DNA of 64,000 nucleotides. It comes from Symsagittifera roscoffensis. Its lineage: Eukaryota; Xenacoelomorpha; Acoela; Convolutidae. Below are positions 51,342 to 62,352 of this stretch, piece by piece. Positions within the stretch are counted from its first letter, which is position 1. The number at the start of each line of letters is the position of its first letter. Location: NCBI RefSeq assembly GCF_963678635.1, contig NC_087071.1:40751797-40815796 (forward strand), written 5' to 3'. A model generated the notes under the pieces. That model saw only the letters and a program-made list of their open reading frames with translations, was not told the DNA's origin and did not search any database. The position numbers and the translations under genes were made by a program.

Positions 51342-51554
51342 GGCTCTTTTCCAGTTTCCCCCTTTCAAAATCAATTTTGAAAAGCTTAATTAACGTTGTC
51401 ATGGTGCCGTGAATTTTGGCGTGGTGAACAAATCGACAACTGTGAACAGATTTGTCCATCATACTTTACAGCGTAACATCAAGCATTTAGCCGTAAAAAC
51501 ACGTAAAACAAACATAAATCTCGGTATTTTGAAAGGGGGGACTGGAAAAGAGCC
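51342..51554. mobile_element. MITE family 2, hAT-like, copy 1
   Basis: 213 bp with terminal inverted repeats GGCTCTTTTCCAG and CTGGAAAAGAGCC. It is flanked by the 8-bp duplication AAAAATAT (51334-51341 and 51555-51562). The interior relates in inverse orientation to 58011-58228. Eight-base duplications point to the hAT superfamily. Confidence 0.85.
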
Positions 51555-52083
51555 AAAAATATTTTTAAATGAATTTCAAGTCGAAGGCCAGAATTAGTTC
51601 AAACCTTTAAGACTTTGTGTTCAATAATTATGTTAAAAGCTTCAAGAAGTCCGCATGAACAAAGAATAACGCTCATGTTTTTATAACTAGAAAAAATTCT
51701 GATTTTGAAAAAATCAGCGGTTGAAATATGTGGCCGGAATTTTTGACGAGTTTAAGTTTATTTCAATGCTAAAAAACAATGAAATAATTGAGATGCAAAG
51801 AGATAACAAAGAGAAATTACAAAAAGCAGTTCTGGCGACGTACACTTTCATTTTGATTTTTACTCTTACAAAACGAATTGCGTCCAAGCACTCTTTATGT
51901 TATCAAGCTGTAAAATAAACATTTCTCAAATTAAATAAATTTATGAACTTTGTTGTCGAATTTTAATAACTTTTTAATAAGTTAAATTATTATTTTGAAA
52001 ATTTTCGCAATATTTTGCGCTTATTTTAACTTTAAAAAAGCATCAATCGTGTTTCCGTCGTTGTCAGCTCTGCTCTGTTCCAA

Positions 52084-52347
52084 TTAAAAACGAATGCAAG
52101 ATCTTGCGCACTTCCCGTAGGATGTGTATAGATTTTTCCTCGATACTCTAGGACACGCCCCCACTTCGCAAGTGTTTGTATCTGGTATGTATGACCAGTG
52201 ATTGAAAGAATAGCATCTTCTCACATAGCCTGTGTAATATTGACAAGGTTCGTCAATTATCTCTTTCAGATGACTTCGAGTATCCACTAAGACGATGAGA
52301 CAAAGCGCCGAAAAGGCAGTCAAGGCGAAAACAAAATATCGAGCCAT
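52084..52347 (-). CDS. Secreted Kunitz-like six-cysteine peptide
   Basis: 87 residues, single exon. Residues 1 to about 21 form a clear signal peptide (FVFALTAFSALCLIVLV). The mature part has six cysteines at 35, 45, 60, 65, 80 and 84, spaced 9-14-4-14-3, close to the BPTI/Kunitz 8-15-7-12-3 pattern, with HWSYIPDTNTC in place of the usual aromatic strand. The short gap between the third and fourth cysteines and loss of the YGGC motif make it a divergent member, so protease inhibition cannot be assumed; secreted inhibitor or other small secreted peptide are both possible. A broken paralog lies 8 kb to the right in the same orientation. Confidence 0.72.
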   Translation of the reverse strand: MARYFVFALTAFSALCLIVLVDTRSHLKEIIDEPCQYYTGYVRRCYSFNHWSYIPDTNTCEVGACPRVSRKNLYTSYGKCARSCIRF

Positions 52348-52464
52348 TGGGTGAAATTTTCAGAAGTTTGAAGATCTTGTATTATGATTTTTTCAAAAAT
52401 ATTTTCTGTTGCCGAGACTTTTACCGATGAAACAAAAAAATGTTGATTTTTCGAGAAATCACAT

Positions 52465-52475
52465 CTTATTATATA
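52465..52475 (-). promoter_or_regulatory. TATA-like box upstream of Kunitz-like gene
   Basis: TATATAATAAG on the - strand lies about 120 bases upstream of the Kunitz-like start codon, a plausible TATA position with a leader of about 90 bases. Confidence 0.4.
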
Positions 52476-52512
52476 TCAATTGCCGCCTTTTTTAAACCGC
52501 AAAACTGGCGCG

Positions 52513-52695
52513 GATGCTATCTTTTATAAACTATTTGCAAATTAAGTTCAACTTGTATCAACAAGCTTTTTCTAATTAGTCTAGCTAGCCAGATGCTGTT
52601 TTTAAAAAGTTTGTTGTTAATTAAGTTCAATCAGTAATAACATATACTTTTAGAAAAAATCTAGCGACAAGAAGTAGCCAGATGCTTTTCTAGTA
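52513..52695. repeat. Degenerate tandem repeat upstream of Kunitz-like gene
   Basis: Units begin GATGCT at 52513, 52592 and 52681 (79 and 89 bp apart). They share AATTAAGTTCAA and end in a TCTAGC...AGCCA phrase. The third unit is truncated. Confidence 0.6.
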
Positions 52696-53415
52696 GATTA
52701 GAATTTTTGACCACAGTAGCCTGTTAATAGGAAATCAATTTTTTCTACTATTGTTTGAAACTTTGAATTATTTTGGATCCTTGTCAGCTCCATGAACATT
52801 ATGAGAAAGAATGTTAACATTGTTCAAAATTCTTGTTTTATATAAACAAGCATTATGGAGATGAAAGTAATTTGGTTTTTTCATTTTAACTAGTATTTTT
52901 TTCTCGAGACGCTGTGGATTTTTTTTGCTATTTTCGGGAAAAAAATCTCACAAACTACAGATATATTTTTAAAATAGATGAACCAAATGAAAAATTGACT
53001 ACTCCCCTGCTATTCCCTTTTCACCTTACCGCACTCCCTACAACCTCGGAAAAATTTCAGAGTTTTTTTTGGCTCAAGGTCAATATTGACTTAAGGTTTC
53101 AATCGAGAGAATATGTTGTACTAATTTTCTATGCATCAACTGTTATGCTCCGAAATTTGTAGACGAAAGTTACTTTCTCAAAATACTGCCATTTGTTAAG
53201 ATTTTGACCGTTTTGTGATACTTTCTGACTTTTTTGGGTTATTAGTCGACCAAATTTGAGATTATACTTTTAGTCAAAAAAAATTTCTAAAAATTTATTA
53301 TGATTATGCGGCTAAATCCTAATTTCTTGAAGTTTTTAACCTTTACAAATTGAAGTTAGCATCTAGTAACGTATTAAAAACATCAAAAATCTTGCCTCAA
53401 TTCATTTGTTTTTAC
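52696..53415. other. AT-rich spacer, nothing supported
   Basis: Short frames only. A pyrimidine-rich patch with CACC repeats near 53010-53045 may be a MITE remnant. Confidence 0.3.
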
Positions 53416-55539
53416 TCTTGAGCGACTCTTAGAATAGCCGCTTACGCTTTCATAGCGCAAAACATCCCGCACTAGCAGAGTTGGCAGTTTTCAAACCCAA
53501 ATGACTTTTCAAAAAATCACAGGTTTAAAATCTATTGAGTTTGAGCTGAATTCATCAATGGCTTTCAGATGGTATAAAAAGTCCGCCTAAAAAAGGTTTG
53601 TTAAAAAATTAGCCTGGAGGAAAAAAACGCCCTTTCGTCAAATATTACGTCATTTTTTGAAATTTTGAACAATGCCGGAATCGAAAGCGCAGTCCGACTC
53701 TCGTTAGTGAGTCAACCACAAACACAAAACAGCAATCATGTAACTTTGTGATTGCTAAGATGAAGTTAAAAGTGAAGAAGCCAAAAATATCATTTTGAAA
53801 TATTTTGATTAAATAGGATAGGATAGGTACGTACAAAAACGGAAAATAAGCTGACAATTAGGTCTTACATAAGGTCTCAATCTAAATATAGAAAAAACAC
53901 ACCGGTTACTTTTCGATACAAGTAAATTTTTCTGTATCTAACCACACTATATACAGTAGCAAGGGTAATCGATCCGTTTTGAAGTTAAGCACCAAACACT
54001 ATAAAAATTTAAAATTATTTTCGTTTTTTTTTGGGAAATCTGGCATCGCTTGGAAGGAACCCGTTTCCAGTGACTTCGTCCCTTTAATCTGATTTACGAT
54101 TAATCGGTTGATCAACAAAAAACAAAACTGCTCGTATCAGGGCGAAGCCCTGAATGTTCCGACGGCCTTTTAAGATCTTTGGATCTAAGAAGCAGAAATG
54201 ACATGAAAAAATTAAATGTAAAAAAAGATAAAAAATTAAGATTGAGGTTTTTTGTGAAAATCATTCCCCCACAGTCCATAAAAAGTACAAAGTGAAAAAT
54301 TTTGGATCTAGTAAGAAATCAATTAAGGCGAAAAAACCTCCTTCAACCAAGTTGGAACGATTTTTAAGGCGGAAAAAATCTCCGCTTACGCGTTAATAGC
54401 GCATAATAGATTGCTCGTTTATTGTCGCAAATTGGCCAAAATTGCAATCTTTAAACGCCCATAATTTTGCAAAAAAAGATCACAGGTGAAATATTTTTTC
54501 AAACTTCCTAAGCTCAAGACAACACTATCTTTTGAATGATATATAAAATTTTGGTCAAAATGGCTAGTTAAAAAGTCGAACTTTGAAGAAAAAAACCACC
54601 CCTAGCAGAAACGTTCTGTTACTTTCGTTACGAAAGTCGTAACAACAAGGTATTAAAGTGGGCCATCCGGTTGTGTGGGCCGCACCCGTCACCTACTGTT
54701 ATGATGCTTCTGCATCGCGTCTCAACGCTACGCTTTTCAGTACAACTCGAGAATAACTGAAAAGAAGTAGCTGAAGCAAAAAAATCTTCCAATACTCGAG
54801 CTAAAAATTGCTTTTGTCGAATGAAATTTGACCGAAACTTCATTCCACGCACTGCTGGACAGACAGCACTAGAGTAATTTTCTGTATTGTTACACCCGTT
54901 AAAAATGAAATTGCGCTCTGTTAGTAGAGTCAGTGGTTTATCGCTCTTATGCAACTCTGAAATATGAACAATTCTGCAAAATAAATCTTTTCAAAATAAC
55001 TCTGCAAACAGCGCAACGCTGATCACCAAAACAACAATACTGCTCATATCAGGTCGAAGCCCTGAATGTTCGGATTGCCTTTTACGGTCTATGGAGCAGT
55101 AATAAGATGAAAAGTTCGAATGTAATAAAATGAAATTAAAAGTTTATTATAAAAAAATTTAGATTTTTGAAAACATCACCCCACACGCCATATTAAGTAC
55201 AAAGTGATAGAATTTGCTCCTATTAACAAACTAATTTTTGCATGTAAACCTCCTTGAACCAATTTGTAATAATTTCTAAGACAGATTAAATCTCGCTTAG
55301 GCGTTAATTGTCCCAAAATGGCCAAAATGGCAATATTTAAACCCCCATAACTTAACAAAAAATGATCACAGGTGAAAGATATTTTCAAATTTAAGCTGAG
55401 GACAACATTAATTTTCGAATGATATCAAAAAAAATTTTGTCAAAAATAGTTAGTTTAAAAGTCGAAATTTGTCTGAAGAAAAAAAAACCACCCGAGCACA
55501 AATATTCCCTTACTTACGTTACGAAAGTCGGAACAATAA
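53416..55539. repeat. Three diverged copies of one repeat
   Basis: Copies at 54110-54648 and 55021-55538 share GATCAxCAAAA, a CGAAGCCCTGAATGTTC phrase, GATCACAGGTGAAA and the ending GTTACGAAAGTCG. A partial third copy lies at 53416-53660 (CCGCTTACGC..ATAGCGC..AAAATCACAGG). The end can form a hairpin, GTTACTTTCG with CGAAAGTCGTAAC, at about 54618-54643. Copies are well diverged, so this is an old family, perhaps a MITE. Between copies (54655-54960) is unrelated DNA with a 108-codon - strand frame of no recognised type. Confidence 0.6.
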
Positions 55540-57388
55540 CACTACAACAGTTAGCACCTCGATCTTTCTACTAATAATTTTGTGTTTTATAATGGCATAG
55601 CTTGAACACTAGGTTACTGCTTGTTTTTTTGCGTCAAAACTTCGAAGCGACTAAAACTTGGGTCTGATTCTATAGAATATCAGTGGAAACGGGCCACATT
55701 TTTTCTAAAAACTGCAGAGGGGTAATTTTGCTGATACCACCAAGCAACTACAATTTAGCAAAGCTTGATCACAACAAAGATGGGCTACTGCAACTCTTTC
55801 TATTTCTCGTTGTTGCTATCACTCGAGCTCAAAGACGACTACATAGCTCACCACAGACGCATTTTTATCGTCAGATAGTCATTAAAGCAAAAAAACATAC
55901 CGTGACTGAGCACTCTTGTCCCCCCCCCCACCTTGCCGAAAGTCGTTTTTCTTAGTTGTGTTACGCGTTATTATTGGTGAAGCCGTGATGTTACGATCGA
56001 ACAATCTAAATAGTCAGTTTGTTCAACATGCGAAATTTCATTACTTTTTGACAGCGTTGAAATAGTTTTTCAAAACTGAAATTCAAAAGTGGGCCGTAAA
56101 ATTTGTTCACTTTGTCCTAAAAAGGGTCAAAACAATATCAGCGGTTAGTCTAATTAAATGTTTTCTGCAGAATTTTTCTGATTTCGTTTTTTTGAACTAC
56201 TTCTAGTACTTTCCTGCGAGCTTTTGGAATGTTACTCATCAACAACGGTGGTATCTAATTTTTAAACAGTTTCCGTAAAAAATCTGTCAACTTCTTAAGT
56301 CGGGTTCTTCAATCCTCTCTCAGGAGTCATATGCATTGCTCATCGTTTTTCGCTACTTTTTTTGAAAAAAAAAATCAAAACTCAATATTAAGTTAATTTA
56401 CTTAGTTGTCAAATAATCCAAAACAAGATGCATTTTTTATTTATTTATTAATAATAAAATTTGACGTTTCTGCGATTCGCAGTGGATCAATGAAAGGCAC
56501 TGCGGCCTGTCTAAACCTTGTCCGTTTCTTCTTTTTCCTTACATTTCAGACTGAGTTCTTTTGATGAGCGGCGCTCTTTTTTAGCGACTCAAGGTCGCTT
56601 TTTTGCAAGTTCTCCATTTACATTGCAAGTTATCCTTTTTTCCTTTTTTCAAATTATCTTTCAGTAATGAATACATGCTTATTCTCATTTTTCATCTGAC
56701 TTACTCTTTCTTGTCGGAAAAAGCACTGTTTCGATTGGCATTCGTTTGTTCTCTGGTGAAATTCCCATTTTTATTCTGAGAAACACGCTATTATAAATCC
56801 GCCATAAGTTGCAATTATCATCGAATTGTGCACTTCTTTGAGATCTTGACTCTTTTCAGAGAATCACCAAAACTATCGGAACAAAAAAATGTATCAGCAA
56901 CCTGCAAGCCATAGTGAACCAGCATTTTCAAAACGAAAAAAAAACTCAATTTAATTTTTTTTCTAATAAAACTGGATGTAAAATTTATATCTAATTTTAA
57001 AAAACTATATTGTTTTGTATCCCATTCAAGAAAAAATTGTCAGTATTTTTGGATGAAAAACGCGACATTTTGTTTATTTTATTTATCAAAAGGGAGAAAA
57101 AGGGCTCTGTTTTCAAAATCGGTGGATCATTATTTTCACTGGTCCAAATAAAAAACAACGACAAAAAACTACTTAACTGAATGTGAAAGCCCTTTTACAT
57201 TCCCCCAAATTTTTCTGGTAAAAATTGAGGTTGACCTCCAAAAATTTATTATGCAACTTATTTGCAGTTGTTGGTTTAGAAAAAGAGCTTAATTTAAGAG
57301 TCCACCCAGCACATTTGGTTCTTACAAACTTTGAGGGGGAGCGCGCGCCAAAAAAAAACGCGATTTTTTTATCAACATTTTTCAAAAA
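55540..57388. other. Gene-free AT-rich DNA with MITE remnants
   Basis: 55918-56110 resembles MITE family 2 (TGATGTTACG.., TTTGTTCA.CATG, GACAGCGTTGAAATAG) with decayed ends. No coding is supported. Confidence 0.35.
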
Positions 57389-57586
57389 ATGCCCAAAAAC
57401 GGCTTTTTTGACTGTTTTTTCAAAAATTTGCCTGCCACGCAGAAAATTTAACAAAAATAGGGGCAAAACAGTGCTTTGGGAGCGCTCGAAAAATCAATTT
57501 GGTCGACCTAAAAAAAAAGTCGTCAAATATTTGGATTGTTTTTCGAAAATCCGCCCCCCCTCGAGAAAATCCTAGATCCGCCCCTG
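57389..57586 (+). repeat. Dispersed repeat ending CTCGAGAAAATCCTAGATCCG
   Basis: It has an inverted partner at 62194-62352. Shared parts are TTTTTTCAAAAATTTGCCTG, AAATCAATTTG and the C-rich end CCGCCCCCCCTCGAGAAAA. Looks like a transposon end family. Confidence 0.6.
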
Positions 57587-57901
57587 GTTAGCATGCTAGC
57601 TAAATTCAAAAGCATGCTACCCGTGTAAAAAATGAAAATGCAGTCAGTTAATGTTACAAGCATCACTGTCGATTTTTTTTGCTAAGACTTGCATCATAAT
57701 TTATTGTATCATGAGCCTGCATCCAAGTATAGTTTCAGGTATTCGATTTTAAGGGATTTTTATGCAGATTTTGTGATGGTTATAATTGACTTTGATTACC
57801 AAATTTGGGTGTTTAAAAGATTTATAATTGATTGTAGTCGACATAAATATATATTTTAAAAACAATCAACATCTTTTGTTACTTCCAAGCTCTCTCCCAC
57901 T

Positions 57902-57965
57902 TGGCCTGGAGGCAACGCAGTTGTTTTGCATACTAAAATTTGGAGTTCAATTTCCAGCAGGACTA
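57902..57965 (+). mobile_element. tRNA-like SINE head, copy 2
   Basis: Box A-like TGGCCTGGAGG (57902) and box B-like GGAGTTCAATTTCC (57942), spaced as in a tRNA gene. It aligns with the copy at 48187-48265 and is followed by a similar TATG..AATTGAAAA tail. Confidence 0.45.
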
Positions 57966-58010
57966 TTTTCAGTATGTAGAAAATTGAAAATTTCTTACAC
58001 TAGAAAAATG

Positions 58011-58228
58011 AGCTCTTTTCCAGTTCCCCCCTTTCAAATTACCGAGTTTTATGTTTGTTTTACGTGTTATTACGGCTAAATGCGTGATGTTACGCTGTTA
58101 AGTAACAAGAACAAATCTGTTCAGAATTGTTGATTTGTTCACCACGCCAATTTTCATTGCATTATGACAACGTTAAATAAGTTTTTCAAAATTGAATTTG
58201 AAAGGTGGCGGGAAACTGGAAAAGAGCC
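58011..58228. mobile_element. MITE family 2, hAT-like, copy 2
   Basis: 218 bp, ends AGCTCTTTTCCAG and CTGGAAAAGAGCC, flanked by the 8-bp duplication GAAAAATG (58003-58010 and 58229-58236). Interior in opposite orientation to the copy at 51342. Confidence 0.85.
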
Positions 58229-58269
58229 GAAAAATGAATGGTCGGATTTCGAATTTTCTAGGAAACTGC

Positions 58270-58830
58270 GCTCCCAAATCTAAGATTTTAGGTTCAGTGG
58301 AGAGATCAGGTAGCGGAAAGCTCCCTTGCATAGGAGGCTACGTCTACATTTTTCTAACACAAAAATCAAGTGTTTATTTTCTGACCAATTTTTGAATTTT
58401 TTTTGACTTTTTCAAAAAAGACCTTCCTCAATCTGAGATTTTGGGTTCATTTAAAAGAACCTTTTGTGGGAAGCTCCCCATGCATATGCGGCTATGCCCA
58501 AAATTTTTATTACAAAAAACTGAAAAAATTTGATTTTTGACGATTCAAAAAACGACAGCAAAATATGAGATTTTGTGAATCCAGAGAAGGAGTTGTGGGA
58601 AATTTTCTCGCGTAAGCTTCTACCCTCAACTTTTTAACACAAAAAATCGGCTCTCAGAAAAACTCAAACTTCTGAGTTTTTATTGTTTTTGAAATTTTTT
58701 GACGTTTCTCGTGAACTGACTTCACAAATATCAGACTTGATTTCAATAAAAAAGAGTTGTGGGAAATGAAAATGCCTCTGCATGATTGACTATGCCCTGT
58801 ATTTTTTACTCAAAACTTTTGGCGCTCGGA
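58270..58830. repeat. Degenerate tandem array, about four units
   Basis: The phrase G(G/T)GGGAAgCTCCC..TGCATa..GGCTATGCCC and its variants occurs near 58315, 58469, 58598 and 58760, each followed by a TTTTTxACACAAAAA stretch and a GAGATTTTGGGTTCA-like start. Spacing is 130-160 bp. A single related unit occurs at about 48890-48960. Confidence 0.45.
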
Positions 58831-59661
58831 AAATTCAATCACCGTTTTTTTGAAATAGTTTGACATTTTCGTTTTTGCATTCAATCTAAGTAACAGGTTA
58901 TTTGAATCTCTTCTACTTGAGCGAATGGTCCAAAATTTTTTGGAGAAAGCTATGATTGAGTAGCAAAATTATCGATTACTAATTGATTACTATTTGATTT
59001 TCAGATACTGTTCCTCAATTAAAGAAAAACTGGCTGGAAAATCATAATGTAATTGATAACTAACGCTTGAAACTGGTTGCAGGCATCTCAAAAAAATCAG
59101 AAAAGTTCTTCTAAAAAAATCTCAATTGAAAGTTTTCTTAGGATGTAAAATGACCCTTTTTGCAGTGCCTAACAAAATATCTGATGGTATATTTCACAAA
59201 AATGGAACGTCTTTTTGTTACGGATTTTTATTGCGGTTTATTGAGTTTCACTGCTAACAAGCTAAACAAAAATATAACAGCCTCGACATAAAATACAGTA
59301 AAGCAGTTTTTTCAAAATTGAATTTCTTTCATTTTCGGTAAAAGTCGAGCTAGAAATGGCAAGGACAACTTTCACAATTTTCTGGGCTCTTTTACAGTTT
59401 TCTGGCATCTTTCACTCAGAACGAGCAAAAACATACTCTTCAACAGTAAAATCATAGTTGAAGATGGCCTCGGGCAAAAGAGTTGCAATCGGGCACTTCG
59501 TACCTTCAGGTCGGGCTCTTTTTACCTCGGGCATCTTTCAATTGTTTTCTATCTAACTACTAACAAGAGCCCTCTGTATAAATTAATAGCCGCCACACAA
59601 AAACGGCTACATTTTTCGAAGGGGTGGGTGGGTGGAATGGTAGAAAATTGACTGCATTTGG
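58831..59661. other. AT-rich DNA, nothing supported
   Basis: Several GGCTCTTTT or CTGGGCTCTTTTAC fragments near 59380-59530 look like broken MITE ends. No coding. Confidence 0.3.
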
Positions 59662-59862
59662 GGCTATTTTTCCTTTTCAACCCACCTCACTCAAACATGA
59701 ACTTTATGGTCTAACAAGTGGTTTTACGAGGTTTATTATGAAGACCAAATATGTTTGTCATGGCCTAGTTAGTCTGCATGTCAATTTTCATGACAATCGG
59801 AAAAAAGTGAACAGTAACTTCATATATAAAAAATTGCAGGTGGGGGAAAAGGAAAAAGAGCC
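59662..59862. mobile_element. MITE family 1, hAT-like, copy A
   Basis: 201 bp, ends GGCTATTTTTCC and GGAAAAAGAGCC, flanked by the 8-bp duplication GCATTTGG (59654-59661 and 59863-59870). The interior has TATGAAGACCAAATATGTTT and CAATCGG. Confidence 0.88.
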
Positions 59863-60080
59863 GCATTTGGAATGTTGACATTACTGGGGAATTTGGAAAG
59901 GAACCATATTTTGGAGCAGCAAAGGAAATCAAACCATGTACTTCTGATGCAAACTCGCAATACATTAAATATAAGTACCGCTAAATTAAATTGCTCGATG
60001 TTAGGTTGGATTTGTGCGAGAAAAATGTTTTCAGACATCAAGCTAGAATATCAAAAACGTTCATGCTCATTCAAACAAAC

Positions 60081-60311
60081 GGCTCTTTTTCCTCCCCCCC
60101 ACCTCACACGAGCTTCAATATATTAGTGTAACGAGTAGGTTTACGAGGTTGAGTATGAAGACCGTATGTATTGGTCGACCGTAGGTAGAGTATGAAAATA
60201 TGTTTGTCGTGGCCTTATTAGTCTGTATGTAATTTTGCATAACAATCGGACAATGACGTGAACAAATTTACATGTAAAAAATTGCAAGTGGGTGGAAAAG
60301 GAAAAAGAGCG
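60081..60311. mobile_element. MITE family 1, hAT-like, copy B
   Basis: 231 bp, ends GGCTCTTTTTCC and GGAAAAAGAGC(G). Flanking 8-mers AAACAAAC and AAGCAAAC agree at seven of eight positions. It carries a short internal duplication around AGTATGAAGACCG. Confidence 0.8.
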
Positions 60312-60534
60312 AAGCAAACTTAACCACAAACTTTTTAGATACGTTTAAAACATCAAAGGATCAATTCGTACCATTAAAGCACAAACCCACCCACCAACCT
60401 ATAATAGCCCCTACACTCTGATTTTACTATTATAATTAGTTATAAAATGCTGGATGGGAGGAGGGGCATTTATGGGGAAAAACCGCAAAGTTTGACGTCA
60501 CTCTTTTGATCATTCTTTGCTCTCTGTCAGTCGA

Positions 60535-61018
60535 TTATCGGTTTTCGTTGATAGATGTGCGCCCCCATTTTTTATAAGACGTGTACAAGATCTTTCTCTG
60601 CGATGTTCCACAAAATCCATCAGTGCATGTGTTTGTTTCTGGAACATAAGACCAGTAGTAAGGGTCCCGACACCAACAGCTTAACTCGCCAGTGTATTTT
60701 TGGCATGGCTCATCGATGATTGGGCTCTTTTTCCTTCCCCCCCACCCACCTCACGCCAGTTTCAACTTATTAGTGTAACGAGTGGTTTTACGAGGTTCAG
60801 TATGAAGACCAAATATGTTTGTCGTGGCCTTATTGGTCTGTATGTAAATTTTCATAACAATCGGACAATGTGGTCAACAAATTTACAACTAAAAACTTGC
60901 AGGTGGGGGGGGGGAAGGAAAAAGAGCCGATGATTGTTGGCTCAGTTGACCCAGTTGAATCATAGTATTTGATGAAATATGCAAATAAAAAGGAAGCAAA
61001 AAGAAAAAAAGCAAGCAT
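60535..61018 (-). pseudogene. Kunitz-like paralog interrupted by a MITE
   Basis: The 5' part (61018-60929) encodes a start Met, a signal peptide (LAFFLFASFLFAYF) and a short linker. The 3' part (60714-60535) continues in frame with DEPCQKYTG, WSYVPETNTC and ILYTSY, matching the intact gene at 52084-52347, to a stop at 60537-60535. A 206-bp MITE plus one 8-bp duplication separates the halves; without it the length would equal the intact gene's within two residues. Independently, the two last cysteines of the fold are replaced (Trp and Ser in their places) and the tail differs, so the domain had probably already decayed or changed before or after the insertion. As it stands no full product is encoded. 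Confidence 0.78.
60723..60928. mobile_element. MITE family 1, hAT-like, copy C, inside Kunitz paralog
   Basis: 206 bp, ends GGCTCTTTTTCC and GGAAAAAGAGCC, flanked by the exact 8-bp duplication GATGATTG (60715-60722 and 60929-60936). The clean duplication shows a simple, fairly recent insertion into the gene. Confidence 0.9.
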
Positions 61019-61054
61019 TTTTCTTTATGTCAATTGGTTTCGATATAATAACTG

Positions 61055-61116
61055 GTCTCTTTTTCCTCCCCCTCACCCCCCACCTGCAAATTTTTACATG
61101 AAAGGGAAAAAGAGCC
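61055..61116. mobile_element. MITE family 1 miniature, copy D (62 bp)
   Basis: Only 62 bp: GTCTCTTTTTCC, a C-rich stretch, CACCTGCAAATTTTTACATG and GGGAAAAAGAGCC. Flanked by the exact 8-bp duplication AATAACTG (61047-61054 and 61117-61124). Almost nothing but the two ends remains. Confidence 0.85.
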
Positions 61117-61550
61117 AATAACTGAAGTAAATATTGGTCGTGTCAGTATTTTTAGCTGCAACCGTTTTTTTTCAGAGTTTTAAATCTCAGTTTTTGGCTC
61201 GTTTCCCATCCCCAAATATCGCTTTACTTCGAAGTATAAAACAACGCAGACGAAATATTTTGGAAAATTGCAACATCAAAAGCAAAACTAATCGGAACAC
61301 ATTATATTGCATTTTTTTACTGAATGATTACGCAATAGGCGAAAACATGCAAAACAAACGGATTCAATCTGCCTCCAACTTTGAAAATTGTAGATCCACC
61401 ACCTATATCAGTTTTGTAAAAACCACTCGTTTCATTCTAAATTTAATGCTCATGGGGAGGGGCGTGGAAAAAAATGAAAGTGAGTCCTGTTCATGTTAAT
61501 AACCCCCGCACAAAAATCGATGCATGTGGAAAGTTGACCTTATTGGGAAA

Positions 61551-61704
61551 GCTGATTGCGCTTATATAAGCAGCTTTGTTATAATTTTTTTTTTTGCTTT
61601 TGTCTTATCGCTAGGTTTTTTGTCTTATCAAGCAGAAACTTGAAATGTTACACTGCAAATAGCTTGAAATCTAATTTTGAAATCGAAATCCAAAGAATGG
61701 GCGT
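61551..61704 (+). repeat. Dispersed repeat, copy 1
   Basis: Direct copy of 63850-64000: GCTGATT..GCGCT.ATATAAGCAGC through AAAGAATGGGCGT, with scattered substitutions and small T-run length changes. Confidence 0.85.
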
Positions 61705-62193
61705 GGTTTCGAGCCGACGTGTAATAGTTAGAGACCCTCGTTACACCATAAACTGAAGGGTTATTCTTGAAAAACGCCTGAGAATATTGATTGCAGGCCA
61801 ATGATTTTGTCGAAATCTTGCACTATCAACTCAGTGCAACTTGAAGATTTGCTCTAATTTTCACATACATGCGCAAAACCGAATTCACTTGAATGTTTTT
61901 TTTTCTAAATTTTATCGCTTTGATTTATTTTTCGGAATGAAACATCAATCAAGTTGTTGAAGTTTCTTTGTTTTTTTTGAAAAACTGAAGGACAGTCAAT
62001 TTTTCTGGAAAAAATGGATATCATCTGTGCCTTTTAACCTACTCTCATAGGATTTAGCCGTAAGTTTAATTCTCAAAAATATAATATTTGCTAGGCTTTA
62101 AACGAAAACTATTCATTTAGATCTGAGAAAATCGGGAAAATGGGTGCAATTCATTAAGTTATGCCAAATCGGATGTTAAAAAAATTCAAGACA

Positions 62194-62352
62194 GCGGCGT
62201 ATCTAGGGTTTTCTCGAGGAGGGGGCGGATTTTCAAAAAAAAACTGAAAATTTTGTTGGTCTTTTTTTTGAGCTCTCCCAAATCAATTTGAAGACCCCGT
62301 TTTGACCAAATTTTTTGCACCACAGGCAAATTTTTGAAAAAAAAACGGGCCA
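62194..62352 (-). repeat. Inverted partner of the 57389-57586 repeat
   Basis: Begins GGCGTATCTAGGGTTTTCTC and runs through a G-rich GAGGAGGGGGCGG, AAATCAATTTG and GGCAAATTTTTGAAAA, the reverse of the + strand copy. Confidence 0.6.

Noticed and set aside
54628..54954. 108-codon - strand ORF between repeat copies
   Set aside because: No recognisable motif and no splice or promoter context.
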